A DNA stretch of 64,000 nucleotides, taken from Coprinopsis marcescibilis. Its lineage: Eukaryota > Basidiomycota > Agaricomycetes > Agaricales > Psathyrellaceae. The stretch covers positions 1 through 64,000 of the forward strand of contig ML210206.1 of NCBI GenBank assembly GCA_004369085.1, read 5' to 3'. A program made the translations under genes and the position numbers. Of this stretch, positions 24,197-35,531 are shown one piece after another. Below the pieces are notes generated by a model. That model ran no database searches and was not told the origin of the DNA. It saw only the letters and a list, made by a program, of their open reading frames with translations. How positions within the stretch are numbered: position 1 is the first letter of the stretch; the number at the start of each line of letters is the position of its first letter.

Positions 24197-24498
24197 TGCG
24201 TCGAAAGAAATAGAAACCAGAAACCTCGTAGTCGACTGTACTACTTAAACCTGAGTCCAGAAATTCCGCCCTGACGTGGAGATCCTGACTGCCATGTGAC
24301 CTATGACGGAAACCCTACTCTGGGGTTAATCATTAAATTTACTATTAAATGAAACTCATTTCATTTTCTCGATTTTATAGTAAAGTATTGATTGCAAATT
24401 CGGCAAACACCGTAACTTGCAGAATAAGGTTCAAGCCACACAACACACTTCGTCGTCGCAAGCAACCGAAACTGTGTACGCCCCCAAGACTGCCGACG
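24197..24498. promoter_or_regulatory. bidirectional promoter region SPF1 / eL38
   Basis: The 302 bp between the two divergent starts is AT-rich around 24330-24400 (repeated TTAAAT/ATTAAAT and TCATTTCATTTT words), and GC rises again before the eL38 ATG. No TATA box of classic form is seen. It probably holds both core promoters; no specific factor site can be named. Confidence 0.4.
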
Positions 24499-24923
24499 AT
24501 GGTGAGTGCATACTCGACGTTCTAGTGACCTTCCGCATCTCATCTGGACGATGACGACAGCCTAAAGAAATCCGCGACATCAAGCAGTTCATCAAAATCA
24601 CCCAGAGGAAGGATGCCTCGCGTATGTCTGCCCGAGTTCTGCCAGTTTGAACAGGAGTATTGACGAGTCAAATGCAGAGGCACGGATAAAGAAGATCCCC
24701 TCAAAAGTCGCGGGTGGCAAGACCCAGACCAAGTTCAAAGTTCGATGCTCGCGGTACCTCTACACCCTGTCAGTGGATGACCCAGAGAAGGCGGAGAAGT
24801 TGAAGCAGAGCTTGCCCCCTGGTGCGTGGTCTAGCCGAGTTCTGCATTTCTGCGCTAACCGTGGTGCTGTATTCAGGTCTCAGCGTCGTCGAGGTCGACA
24901 AGGCACCATCAAAGAAGAAATAG
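24499..24923 (+). CDS. RPL38: 60S ribosomal protein eL38
   Basis: Four exons (24499-24501, 24561-24621, 24678-24821, 24877-24923) give 84 residues. Exon 1 is only the ATG, a common arrangement in fungal ribosomal protein genes. The next exons read [51 protein letters not shown] and [18 protein letters not shown], matching eL38 along its length. It is a small basic protein of the large ribosomal subunit. The gene is convergent with the site-2 protease gene (134 bp between stops). Confidence 0.96.
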
Positions 24924-25057
24924 TCGCATTCACTGCTTGTATTCCTTCGATATATGCATTCTGTCTGTTCCACGCTATGGCCATGTACCACCCACGCACA
25001 CATTATGACGCTTATGCGATCAAGTCTTCAAGTCCCCTGGCCAGACATTCGATCTTT

Positions 25058-27013
25058 TCATATAAGGCGATATATTTGCAAAGCCAAGTATGCTACAGCT
25101 ATAACGGCAATGAACGTCGAGAACGCAATTGGGATCTGTCCGCGCCAGGAGGTCCCATGCTGCTCTCGGAGAGTCTCTGGGTCGAGCGTCGACGTCTGTA
25201 GTGCTTGGCGACGATGTAATAGGCATTTCAATAGCTGCGTTCCGTCGAGGTGCCAGATCGGGAGCAAGTTGAAGAAAAACAAGGAGAGGGCTGTCATCTC
25301 CATGTAGCTGGGCGCTCATGAGTGTTTCGCACTCAGCGCGATCGCATGTAACGGCATACCTTCGAAAGATTTGAATTGCGTTGAGAAAGTTTAGACTTAT
25401 GAAGGGCCAACGCGGTAGCCATTTGCTGATTTGAACTGTATGAGCGTCAGCGCAGGGATCATTCATAGGTTAGAACATGCTGACTTTGCTCCCAGACTTC
25501 TATGCGTGGTCCACTCCAGAGCAGGACCTTGTCGCTTCCCTGGTTTCCGTCTCGAACCGTTATTCGCAGAAGCTCACGCTTGTTGATCAAATTTCCACAG
25601 ACATCACCATCGGGACAGTCCGCAACACTCTCGCAGCGCATAGGAGGTAATCTTGTAAGAAGTGGAATGGGATCCACGCATCCGAGCCTTGATTCGTCCC
25701 CAGCCGAAAGGATGCACGACTGGGTGGATTCTACATGGACAGGGCAACATAGGTCCTCGTTTCCTGTGCTTGATTTAGCATATTGACAATCACATCATGG
25801 TTCACAACTCACCGATGGTCTCTGGATTCAGGCACCATCCTTTCGAAATTCTGGATGGTTTCGAATGGAGAAACTTGGACCAGAGGTCCGCTGAAGTGTT
25901 GAGGGAGGTATCGTCCAACTTTGCGACGAGCGTCGTTCCTGGGATGAGGTGCTCATACAGCGGGGATTCCTAAACCCACAATCGTTTAGCACAGTCCTTG
26001 CATACCCTACTTATAATACGCAACCCACCGCTTCCACAGACATCACACTCCTCCCAACCGCAGATATGTCTTTATACCACACGGACGTCATGAGATCATC
26101 CAAACCTGACAGCCTCGAGACCACCAGCACAACCCAGAACACGATGTTATGAAAAGGTCCCGCAGCAATGATCCTAGCCTGTCCTTGTTTTTCCAACGAC
26201 GACATCGACGCCGTCGACAGTGCCACAAACGCAGCAGGGATCACAAGCATAAGTGTGGCTCCAGACGACATCATTGGGATAGCTTCGCTATATAGTAAGG
26301 TTTTAATTCTGTCCATCTCCGTCAATCTAAGCGTGAAAGACGCACAGAGCGGCCGCGACGGCATGTCCAAATTCGTGCATAGCCTGTGACAAGAACACGC
26401 TCACGATTATAATTGGGAGGTCACTCAAAGGAACAGTAACTCCAGGAATCTACGCGTAAAACCATGAGTGGTAAATGAGCGCGACCGGACGACATGCACG
26501 CACAATGGGTGTCAAAGTTGGCTCACCCAACCTCCTCGTACCTTCCTGCCTTACATCCAACCCGTCCAGATCCCTCCTCTGGAACGGGCCCACCTGCTCA
26601 TCGCTTACCGAATACCCAGTAAATTCCCTCCAATAACTCGCACCTGTAATCCAAACCAATCCCAGCAAACCCACACCCATCCCAAGTACCCCAACAGCTG
26701 TTCCAACATCGTAAAACCTCTTTACAGCACCCACCATTCTCCGATTACTCCTCCTCAGGAAAAGTGCAGCTAGCTTGTCATGCGGCTCGTTCCACGCCGT
26801 TGTCGAGACCCTCAACGTCACATGCTTCAACGTCACGTCCGTGTTGCTCGAGCTTAGGCCCAAAAACCATGTTGTTCTGAAAGGCCCAAGTCGTCTGGCT
26901 GGAAAGGCATGAAATGGATCTTGTGAGTTGGTAGGGCGATTGAGATATCTAGCTAGAGCATGCAAGGCAATCCATGCAAGCCCGACCACCGAAATTAGGG
27001 CTACCAGGGACAT
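25058..27013 (-). CDS. site-2 protease (S2P, peptidase M50), intramembrane metalloprotease
   Basis: This is a multi-pass membrane protein read in several exons from 27013 ([20 protein letters not shown]). The zinc-binding motif HEFGHA (about 26363-26377) lies in the helix [13 protein letters not shown], preceded by the hydrophobic PIIIVSVFL. The third ligand region reads [10 protein letters not shown] (about 25241-25270), the counterpart of the NPxxxDG-type motif; here it is [10 protein letters not shown], similar to other fungal and animal S2P. Further helices are at [19 protein letters not shown] and [15 protein letters not shown] near the C-terminus. In the family, S2P makes the second cut of membrane-tethered transcription factors (SREBP/Sre1 in basidiomycetes, linked to sterol and hypoxia response); substrate here is inferred. 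The segment around 25430-26100 is Cys-rich and its exon borders are uncertain. Confidence 0.85.
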
Positions 27014-27263
27014 AGACAACCAGTGTCAAAAAACAAGGTGGTGGAACCAGAGCAAGGCACAGTTGATCAGATGATAACCACCTTACTGCCTTCAACTTCA
27101 ACTTCTTCCAAAATTTACACCGAGTCAAAATTTGGATTTTAAAGCGAGTATATTTTGTTCCCTGTGTCTTACGGTGTAACCGGTACGATAAAGTAAAGTA
27201 GTTTACAAAACTACACTTCCTTGCACCAGGCAAAGGAAGAAAAAATATGCTCAAAGATGGTCT

Positions 27264-28293
27264 TTACGCCATATTGCTTGCGTCTTTGTTGCGTCCTGCT
27301 GTCAAAGGCGTCTGGGGTGGAAGGGTGAACGCATACTCCTGCGACATGGGCCTTTGCTGATGCTGTTGCTGAGGGTGAGGGTATTCCTTCTGCTCAGCAC
27401 CTTGCTGAGGGCCATAGGCGGGGTAACGGTCATCGTAATAGTACGAGCGACGTCCGTCATACCCACGTTCGCTATACCCATAGCTGAACCGATGGGGATA
27501 GCCAACATACGAGTTCGGGTGGTTCGGTTGCTGAGGCATGATGGCAGCAAGCTTAGCCATCTCCTCCTCCTCCAACTGCTCCGCATATCTCTCGATGATG
27601 AAGAACGCGTCTGTATCGGAATGATGATGAGTTAAGCCGCAACGCATGATAGGCATCAGTGGAAACGCACAGATTTGGAGGAGCCATGTAATGACATAAA
27701 TCGCAACGATGATTCCCTTCGCGATCGCAGAGCCAGTTTGGCAAATCCTTCGGGTCTCGTCAAGGTCTTCAGAGTCTTTCACCGCGTTCATGCATGCTTC
27801 GATAGCAGACTGAGGATTTGGCTTGAACATGGTATACATATTGAAGATACCAGAGGCGATGCTGAGACCGAGGTGGATCGCAATACCAACCGAGTAGGCG
27901 ATGACCAGCCCTCTCAGTCGGACGAGCGACCCAACGAACCCGAAGATGGACAACAAACCGAGGAGGGAGAAGATTGAAGCATGAACATAGGCCGCAATCT
28001 CGTCTCCAAGTTCCACGGGATGGGTGCCTGTAATTCGTCATCAGGGAGGAATCGTTAGGCTTGACACAGGGCGCTACGTACGGAATTGTACCACCTGCAT
28101 CCATCCGATAGCCCCCAGGATTGAGCCTGCCGTCATGGTAAGAAGGGACACAACCTGCAGACAGAAATGTCAGGATTGAATTTTCCGAGCTGGCGAATCT
28201 TTCACTCACAAAGACACCAAGTCTGACCGGCAAGCAGAAGCAGAACTTGCGGGTCTGGATCTGGGAACGGAAATCTTTGATTGTAGAGGCCAT
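27264..28293 (-). CDS. fungal four-TM membrane protein, unknown function
   Basis: Start at 28293 (MASTIKDFRSQIQTRKFCF). The next exon (VVSLLTMTAGSILGAIGWMQ) gives the first TM helix. A donor GTACGT then leads to THPVELGDEIAAYVHASIF with helices SLLGLLSIFGFVGSLV, GLVIAYSVGIAIHLGLSIA and AKGIIVAIYVITWLLQI. The long exon contains a probable 60-nt intron (27611-27670, GTGCGT...CAG) that is stop-free and a multiple of three; removing it joins WLLQIY to AFFIIERYAEQLEEEE. The tail is cytosolic-looking, rich in Tyr, Gly, Gln and Pro (YDDRYPAYGPQQG, PQQQHQQRPMS), ending SNMA-stop. The topology resembles MARVEL/tetraspan-like fungal proteins; I do not recognise a named family and assign no function. 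Confidence 0.75.
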
Positions 28294-29115
28294 TTCTTGA
28301 GCGGGGGAGTGATCAACACTATACGTAGGACGGGGATTTGTGTCGGGCGCAGCCACGATGGAGACCAAGCTCACCGCGAGCCCAGTTATATAGTTCGGCC
28401 ATTGTGTTGGTCATGTTTGTGTTTTGATGAATGATGAGGGTTGCATCTCGCCCTTGCGGTGACATGCAAATCCAGCAACAGGCACTGCCTTTGACGGTCC
28501 GAGCAGTGCTCCAATTACGAAGTGCAAAGTGCAGCTGGAGCATGAAGGCGTTGCAGACTCAGGAGTTCGTCAGGAGAACGGAGCTGAGCTGAGGCTGAGC
28601 GGCCAGCAGCGGTAGACATCAGCATTGCACACTGCTGCCCATTGATGGGAGAAAGCGCCCACAAGCCCTGATCATTCCAAAGCAATTTGACTCAGATGCA
28701 GAGTCCACTTGCAGCCAAAGTCTGTACTGAAATCTGGCTGGGGTTGGAGAGACTTCTGGAACGTCATAGGATTGCCTTCCTTGCTGCAAGTTCCGTCAGG
28801 GACTTTGCAAAGAAGCTGCGGTGTTTACGGAGTCGCGTATCACGGAGTCGCGGTGTTTCTAGGGGTTTCCGAGAAAGTTTGTAGACAGACTGATAAGACA
28901 ATGTTATCAGCGATGTGTATGGCGGTCAGGGCAAGAATTTCAGCAAAGAAGAGGCAGGAACGAGGAGGAAGCTTGTCGCAGTGGCGGGACCCCTGGGCAA
29001 TTATTATTCCCACGTCTGGTCATCAGCCCAAGGCACTGGTTCGGCTCAGCCAGCTGGATCAGAGAGCTGCGCGGTGGACATCGTTCACCTCGTACCACTC
29101 ATCTCAGCTACACCA
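28294..29115. other. intergenic between the four-TM gene and YKT6
   Basis: The two flanking genes diverge, so this 822-bp stretch holds both promoters. Open frames here are unlike known proteins. A small nested direct repeat (28818-28858) is the only structure seen. Confidence 0.5.
28818..28858. repeat. nested short direct repeats
   Basis: GCGGTGTTT (28818-28826) is followed by ACGGAGTCGCG (28827-28837). ACGGAGTCGCG then recurs at 28842-28852, overlapping a second GCGGTGTTT at 28850-28858. The arrangement lies in the YKT6 upstream region; function unknown. Confidence 0.6.
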
Positions 29116-29877
29116 ATGAAGATTCTCTCCATAACAGTTCTCTTAACCCCTCCAGAGGGCGCTTCAACCGCTCTCGCCAGCGCTTTTGAGCTGTCTTCGT
29201 TCAGCTACTTTCAACGCGGTTCTGTCCAGGAATTCATGACTTTCTTTACCAAGACCGTTGCTGAGCGAATAAACCCTGGTCAGCGCCAGTCTATCCAGGA
29301 GAGAGAGTATACTTTCCATGTATACAACAAGGGAGGCCCAGAGAACCTCACAGGTTCGTTGATATCCTATCTGTGTCGCTTCAGGTCCTTATACTAGTCC
29401 CTGCAGCCGTGCTGATCTGTGACCAGGAGTACCCCGTCCGACCAGCGTATTCTCTGATTTCCAAGGCCCTCGATGAATTTACATCCAAAGTTCCCCAGTC
29501 ATCCTACTCGAACCCAGCCGCTATCTCATTCCCAGAACTCGCCACGTACCTTCAGAAGTACCAAGACCCACGTCAGGCTGACACTATTATGAGGGTCCAA
29601 CAAGAGCTCGACGAAACCAAGATTGTTCTGGTAAATATAATTCATTTTTACTCCGTTTCTAGGGTTTCACCTCGCTTTCATCCAGCACAAGACAATAGAA
29701 TCAGTGCTCCAGCGTGGAGAGAAGCTGGATAATCTCGTCGACAGATCGAACGCACTATCCGCCCAGAGCAAGATGTTTTACAAGACTGCTAAGAAGGTAT
29801 GCGCTTAATGGCGATCTCTCAAACGCTTGGGCTGATCTCTGCCTGTTTAGCAAAACTCCTGCTGCACTATCATGTGA
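29116..29877 (+). CDS. YKT6: R-SNARE Ykt6 (longin domain, lipidated)
   Basis: Four exons (29116-29353, 29407-29630, 29686-29796, 29851-29877) give 199 residues, the usual Ykt6 length. The longin domain starts [15 protein letters not shown] and contains [18 protein letters not shown] and [16 protein letters not shown]. The SNARE motif spans [20 protein letters not shown] to [20 protein letters not shown], with Arg as the zero-layer residue (VLQRGEKL). The last exon encodes only [12 protein letters not shown], the CCxxM lipidation box: the first Cys is palmitoylated and the second is prenylated in known Ykt6. It mediates fusion at Golgi, vacuole and autophagosome membranes. All splice sites are GT-AG and keep frame. 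Confidence 0.96.
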
Positions 29878-30579
29878 ACCACTGCATGATTTATCCGAAC
29901 TGCTAGGATATTTGTTTCCCGCCCAAGCCCAAGTCTGGATAACGTAGCCCGTTCACTACCCGACATACTCAGCCTCGCGGCCCGCACGCTTCTCAGCTTC
30001 CATTTGCTGTATATCATGATCTTATAATGTGCTGAGAAGGACACTGCATTTCACAGTACTATATTCTGAAACGGTAACTACCACAATTATACGTCTTCGT
30101 TCCTAACGGATCGCGCTCCTACGATGACTCCAAAACCTTCTTCGACTCCGTCAATATCCGTTTGGAGATTCCTATCGTCCAGCGTAGAGCGGACAAACCG
30201 GAATGATCTGAATCCACCGATGTCGCAAACCTTAACGAGCCTCCACACAGCATATCACCAGCATCGGCTTCGAGAAAGACCGACTCTTGTTTGTTCTGTT
30301 TTGAGTATACCACGTAAAATTGGGGCTGGGAATGGACCAGAAGAGGGTCCAGCGTCTGTTAGAGCTCCGTGATGAAGCGTGATGGGTGGACATAGATGGG
30401 GGTATTTGTCAGGGAGCGTGGATTGGCAGATACGGTGCCTGTAGTACGTACCTCGTTCACTTCGACATTCCAAGACCAGACGATGATTTCAATCTCGCCC
30501 CCTGATGGCAGCTTTATAAAAGCCAGCCTGTGGCTGACCCCATTCATTCAACTCCCCCACCCCATTTCTTTCATACACC
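29878..30579. other. intergenic between YKT6 and the Ppo gene
   Basis: This 702-bp gap holds the YKT6 3' region and the Ppo promoter. Apart from the TATA-like element listed separately, no gene, RNA or repeat could be supported. Confidence 0.5.
30515..30522 (+). promoter_or_regulatory. TATA box of the Ppo dioxygenase gene
   Basis: TATAAAAG lies 58-65 nt before the ATG at 30580 and is followed by a CT/CCCCAC-rich leader. A good TATA match suggests an inducible gene, unlike the TATA-poor housekeeping neighbours. Confidence 0.5.
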
Positions 30580-33500
30580 ATGTCTATCCTCCGCAAATTT
30601 GCTCAAAACATTGACCTCGTCAGGGAGTCGCGCGCGCCTGTCGACACAGATGGCGCCCGTACCCAGAGTGGCTTCCATGAGAAGAAACTCGCCGGCCTTC
30701 ACGAGATGCTCGCCGGCTCAGCATTCTCAGTGGCAGACCTGGTCAGCCTCAGTCCCTTGTCTCTGTCAATATACTCACTGACCCCACCTTTTCCCCAGCC
30801 TGCCTATCTTGATGCTATCCGCAATGCCGGGGGAATAGGCATTGATGATCGAGAACTCCTGGTACGTCCCCTGAAGGCACACCAAATGAAATCAACTGAC
30901 CTGTCCTGGTCGGGCTTTAGTTAGAGAAAGTACTGGTCCTAATGGCCAAGCTCAAGGATACCCATTTCTCCAAGAAGCTGCAGGAAGCTGCCATCACCCT
31001 GCGTGCGTCTCAAGTTCCATCCTCAGCCTTTGCATCCCATCTGACCGCGACGTATCAGTCTACAAGGATCTGCCTCACCCCGTAAGCGGCTACCTTCGCT
31101 TGCCTCCTACAACGGCCCCAGGACCGGCTCCTCCTGCCGTCCCCTACGCGTTCAGGACCGCTAATGGCTCCTACTACAACCCACTCTACCCAACGATGGG
31201 CATGGCGGGCACACCTTACGCCCGTTCCGTCCCCTCGAGGCACTGTCTTCCCAAAGATTCGCTCCCCGATCCAGACTTGATTTTCGACACCCTTCTCAAG
31301 CGAGAGGGCGGATTCACACCGCACCCCGGTGGAATGTCGGCCTTGTTCTTTGCATTTGCAGACCTTGTCATCCACAGCATCTTCAAAACGAACCCACGCG
31401 ACTGGACCACCAACGATGCCAGCAGCTACCTCGACCTGAGCGTCCTCTACGGTCATAACGATCGCGATGTCGCTGCCGTCAGACGGAACGATGGCACCGG
31501 ACGTCTCTGGCCAGACGTGTTTGCTGACTACCGACTAACCCACATGCCCCCCGCGAGCTGTGCTCTCCTTGTCTTGCTCAGCCGCAACCACAACGTACGT
31601 CTCCAGCACTGATTATGTGATCATCACAGAAGAATCTAACACACATCACTCGATCTGCCCTTATAGTTCGTCGCCCAGAAGATTCTTGACATAAATGAGA
31701 ACGGGAAGTACAAGAAGCCGTCCGAACTCGACGAAAAGGCGCGACAGGTTCAAGATGACGAAATCTTCCATCGTACTCGTCTCGTAAATTGTGGATACTT
31801 TATGCATATCATTCTTGGAGGTGAGTGCACCCGCCACGGCGTGCGATTCCGTTTACTCATTCGAATCCGCTCATTCGCAGATTACGTCGGGGCGATTCTC
31901 GGGCTCGTCCGAGACTGCAGCGACTGGCGCTTGGATCCTATGATGGTACGTACCAACGCACGCGTATATCGAACTAAGGAATACACAAGTACCTAATGTA
32001 AAATCAGACAATGCGTGGTGTCGGCCATGACTTTATCCCAGTCGGAGAAGGCAACGTCGTATCAACAGAGTTCAACCTCCTCTACCGATGGCACGCGACC
32101 CTCTCCGCCGAGGACACCAAGTGGACCGAAGACGTCTTCAAGCGAATGTTTGATGGAAAGGAGCTCAAAGATGTGAGTAGCAACTTTCCCTCCATCATTT
32201 ATGCCGCAGTATAGTAGCTCACCTCGGTCTCCTAGATCAACATCAATGACTTCAAAACACAAGCGCATAAGCACTTGATTCTTAACATAGATCAGGTTCG
32301 GGAATGGACGTTTGACGGGTAAGCATTAATTATTACTGTCAAGAAACGATCATACCCATTTAACCAATTGCCGGTTTTAGATTGGAACGAGGTGCAGATG
32401 GGCAATTCAGTGATGACGATCTCGCTCGCATCATCCAAAACTCAACCGAATACCGTGCCGGTGCCTTCAAGGCTCGCGGTATCCCGGAAGTCATGCGTAT
32501 CATTGAGGTTATGGGCATCAAGCAGGCTCGCACATGGGGCACCTGCTCCCTTAACGAGTTCCGCAAATTCATTGGTTTGAAACGTAAGTCTATTTTGAGA
32601 GCTGTTCAAACATGCAGTATACTAAATTCTGTACAAGCATACGACTCCTTCAAGGAGTGGAACCCTGACCCCAAGATCTACGTGAGTACTCATCGCATTT
32701 GTGCCTATGCTGGAGACTGGATGCTTATAATAAACATCAACGCGTTTCAGGATGCGGCCCAGGCTCTCTATCGAGATATCGAAAATCTGGAGTTACATGT
32801 GAGTTCTCTGTCGCAAGGCGATTCGCGTTCCCTCTGACAAATCATAGGTCGGTTTGCAAGCCGAACAGACCAAAGAGCCAACTGAAGGTGCAGGCCTCTG
32901 TCCAGGATACACAATTTCCAGAGCTATTCTCGCAGATGCAGTCTGTCTGGTCCGCGGAGATCGATTCTTCACCTCTGAGTATACCCCCAACAACCTTACC
33001 TCCTGGGGTTACCAAGACTGCCAATACGACAAGGAAGATGGGTCCTTTGGTGGCCTGCTCACCAAACTCCTGCTGCGCACCCTTCCACAACACTACGCTC
33101 GCGGTTCAGCCTATGCCCACTTCCCGTTCATGGTACCTAGCTTCCTCCAAAACCACTGGTCCACCAAGCAGCCCGAGTTGGTAGGCAAGTACACCTGGAC
33201 ACGTCCCCGCAAGCAGCCCAACATCGTCCCCGTCGGTAGCTATGAAGCTACGAAACGCGCTTTCACGGAGTCGACCTTCATCTCTGCAGCCAACTCGCGG
33301 TTGATTGTCATCACCAAGTCGTCTTCTGACAAAGGCACGGTAAGTGCTCTTATGCCATCTTCCATATTCACAAGGTTGCTAAGAGCTTGTGCGTTAATAG
33401 GTCCGTCGAACCATGACCGTGAGGAAGCGTCCTGTTTCCCAGAGCCCCGTTGCCTACTCCAACTTGCTCAAGGGAAGGGAGCACATCAACAGCGTTCTCA

Positions 33501-35059
33501 GCTCGTCCCCCAAGAATCTTGTGGCCTACTTTGCGAAGAAGACGAAAGATCTGATCAATGCCAAGAAGTTCACAAGTGTCGATGGAAAGACTCATTACGT
33601 TGATATCGTCCAAGACGTCATCAACCTTCTTCCAGTGCACTGGATCTCTCAACAGGTGGTACGTCGACCTCACACACGGCTCCGTGTTCTTCTCTATTTT
33701 TTCGTTGATCTAATCACTGCGATCTTTTAGGCCGGTCTTCCATTGAAATCCACATCAAACCCAGAGGGCGTGTGGTACGAACACGATCTCTACAATCGTT
33801 TCGTTCAAATCGCAAAGTACGCTTCCTTCCTCCTTATCCCCACTGAATGAACGCGTAGTAACATATCATCATCTTGATTGCAGCTACACCTACCTTAACT
33901 TCCATCCGGAGCACGACTGGGCGTTGCGCGAAGCCTCAACCACGCACGGTGAACAAATGATCGACTATATTGTTTTCCACATCGAAAACAAGAACAAGAA
34001 CTGGGTGACAAACACTGTACGTGCATCCTGTCCTTTACAAGCATGTCTGGCTCCTAACGCTGGGATTCTTTAACATCAGTTCTCCCTTGATGCTAGAAAC
34101 CACATTGGCATCGAATACACTGGATCAGACATTCTGAAGAAGGTCGTTTCGGGCATGAAAGGTGAAGAGTCCATCACGAGTCGTGAGATCGCTGCGCAGC
34201 TCTTCGCTTCTGTCGTTCCCACTGCGGCCATCTACTCTGCCGCGCTTGCACAGGTCGTGAACTTCTTCTTGGACGAGAAGAATGCGGAGGCGAGGCAGAA
34301 GGTGCTTGCACTCTCTGCGTCAGAAGAACCCGGATCCTCGACTGAGCTGTTGGCTTACGTTCGAGAGGCTTTGCGATTGAATCCTGCTGTATGTTGCTTG
34401 CTTGATTCTCTTTACGACAATCATTTAAATATTGTTTTAGCTCCCCGGCTTCTATCGCACCGCTTCGCGGGAGGTCGTTCTTGGATCTCAGAACCTCCAG
34501 TCCTTCGAGGTCGTGTATTCCAGCTTGGTTGCCGCCAACCGCGACGTGAGTTTCTCATGGCCAAATATCTTGAATATGTTGCTAAGTTGTCTGCCTTCAG
34601 CCTGACGTCTTTGGTGCTCACGCGGATGTACCTTTGTACAATCGTCAAGGAATTGAGCCAATTCTCGGCTTCGAGAACACTGGGTAAGTGACCTCCAGGA
34701 CTCTCTCGGTTCATCACTCTAACTGATTTGTCAAGTCTCATTTCCGAGAAATTCATTGCAGCTGTGAGTAGCACGCCTCCAATATGAGGATCAAACATTA
34801 ACTTGTTTTCAGACCGTTGGGCCTGTTTTAGGGGCGATTCTTTCCCTCAAAGGAATACAACGAGCGAAGAGCAATTCTGGTATCTTCAATGGATTCCAAG
34901 AGACCTGGCAAAGCTTCCCGAGCAACCAGTACATCAATGTTCGCGGAGCCGTATCCCCCTTCCCAGACTCTCTAATCGTAGAGGTATGTTGTCGTGGAAT
35001 CACATTTTTTCTGAATATGGCCCTGATGCACCTTTCTCTGCCCACAGTACCAAGCTTAA
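30580..35059 (+). CDS. fatty-acid dioxygenase of the Ppo/linoleate diol synthase family with degenerate P450 half
   Basis: A multi-exon gene encodes a heme-peroxidase-like dioxygenase domain followed by a P450-like domain. The dioxygenase half has FADLVIHSIFKT (distal His), DLSVLYGHNDRDV and LLYRWHATLS, where YRWH holds the catalytic Tyr and proximal heme His of the family. The P450 half keeps the K-helix ExxR (YVREALRLNPAV, about 34350-34390). The heme-binding loop, where active enzymes have a G-x-H-x-C-L-G motif, instead reads LGFENTGLISEKF (about 34665-34760), without cysteine in this or the following segment. Aspergillus PpoC, a 10-dioxygenase, likewise lacks this cysteine. The enzyme probably forms a hydroperoxy fatty acid (oxylipin) but not a diol through its own P450. 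The last exon is very short: TAC CAA GCT TAA. A TATA box precedes the gene. Confidence 0.88.
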
Positions 35060-35531
35060 GCACCCTGGCGTTGACCATCGGATCTTAGATATCTTGTAAT
35101 CTACGGACTCTTCAAAGTGTTATAATTTTTGTATATCCTCGCTGTATAGTGCTTTAGTAGCTTCTCGTCCACTGCTTTATATCTCCTTTCTTATTCAAAT
35201 ACCAATTCTTGTAACCCCAAACTATTGTTCTTGACCTCAGGGAGATTAGGGGCACCTTCCCGATTAGTGGAGGTTGGTTGAATTGGGCCCGTCACGTTGA
35301 TCATCAACGCGAAGTTGAACGCGCAGGACCTTGTTTCGACCTTCCTTCTTCCTTCTCCTGGTCGTTCTGGCCACTAAGCACCAACCACTGCACTCGACGC
35401 GTAGCTCTATACCCGTATCACCAGGAACTTGGGATATCATTTCATTCAACGACCAAAGGCCCGTGCTTCAAGCTATAACTAGCTCCTAACTTTGACAACA
35501 TAATAACTTGTATCCAACAACACGATCGACT
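35060..35531. other. intergenic before myosin II, with one ACGCGT
   Basis: This 472-bp gap contains the Ppo 3' end (AT-rich, about 35060-35220) and the myosin promoter. One ACGCGT hexamer lies at 35397-35402, 130 bp before the myosin ATG. No gene or RNA is seen. Confidence 0.5.

Noticed and set aside
28319..28543. A 74-codon minus-strand frame upstream of the four-TM gene
   Set aside because: It has no similarity or domain features and lies in the divergent promoter region.
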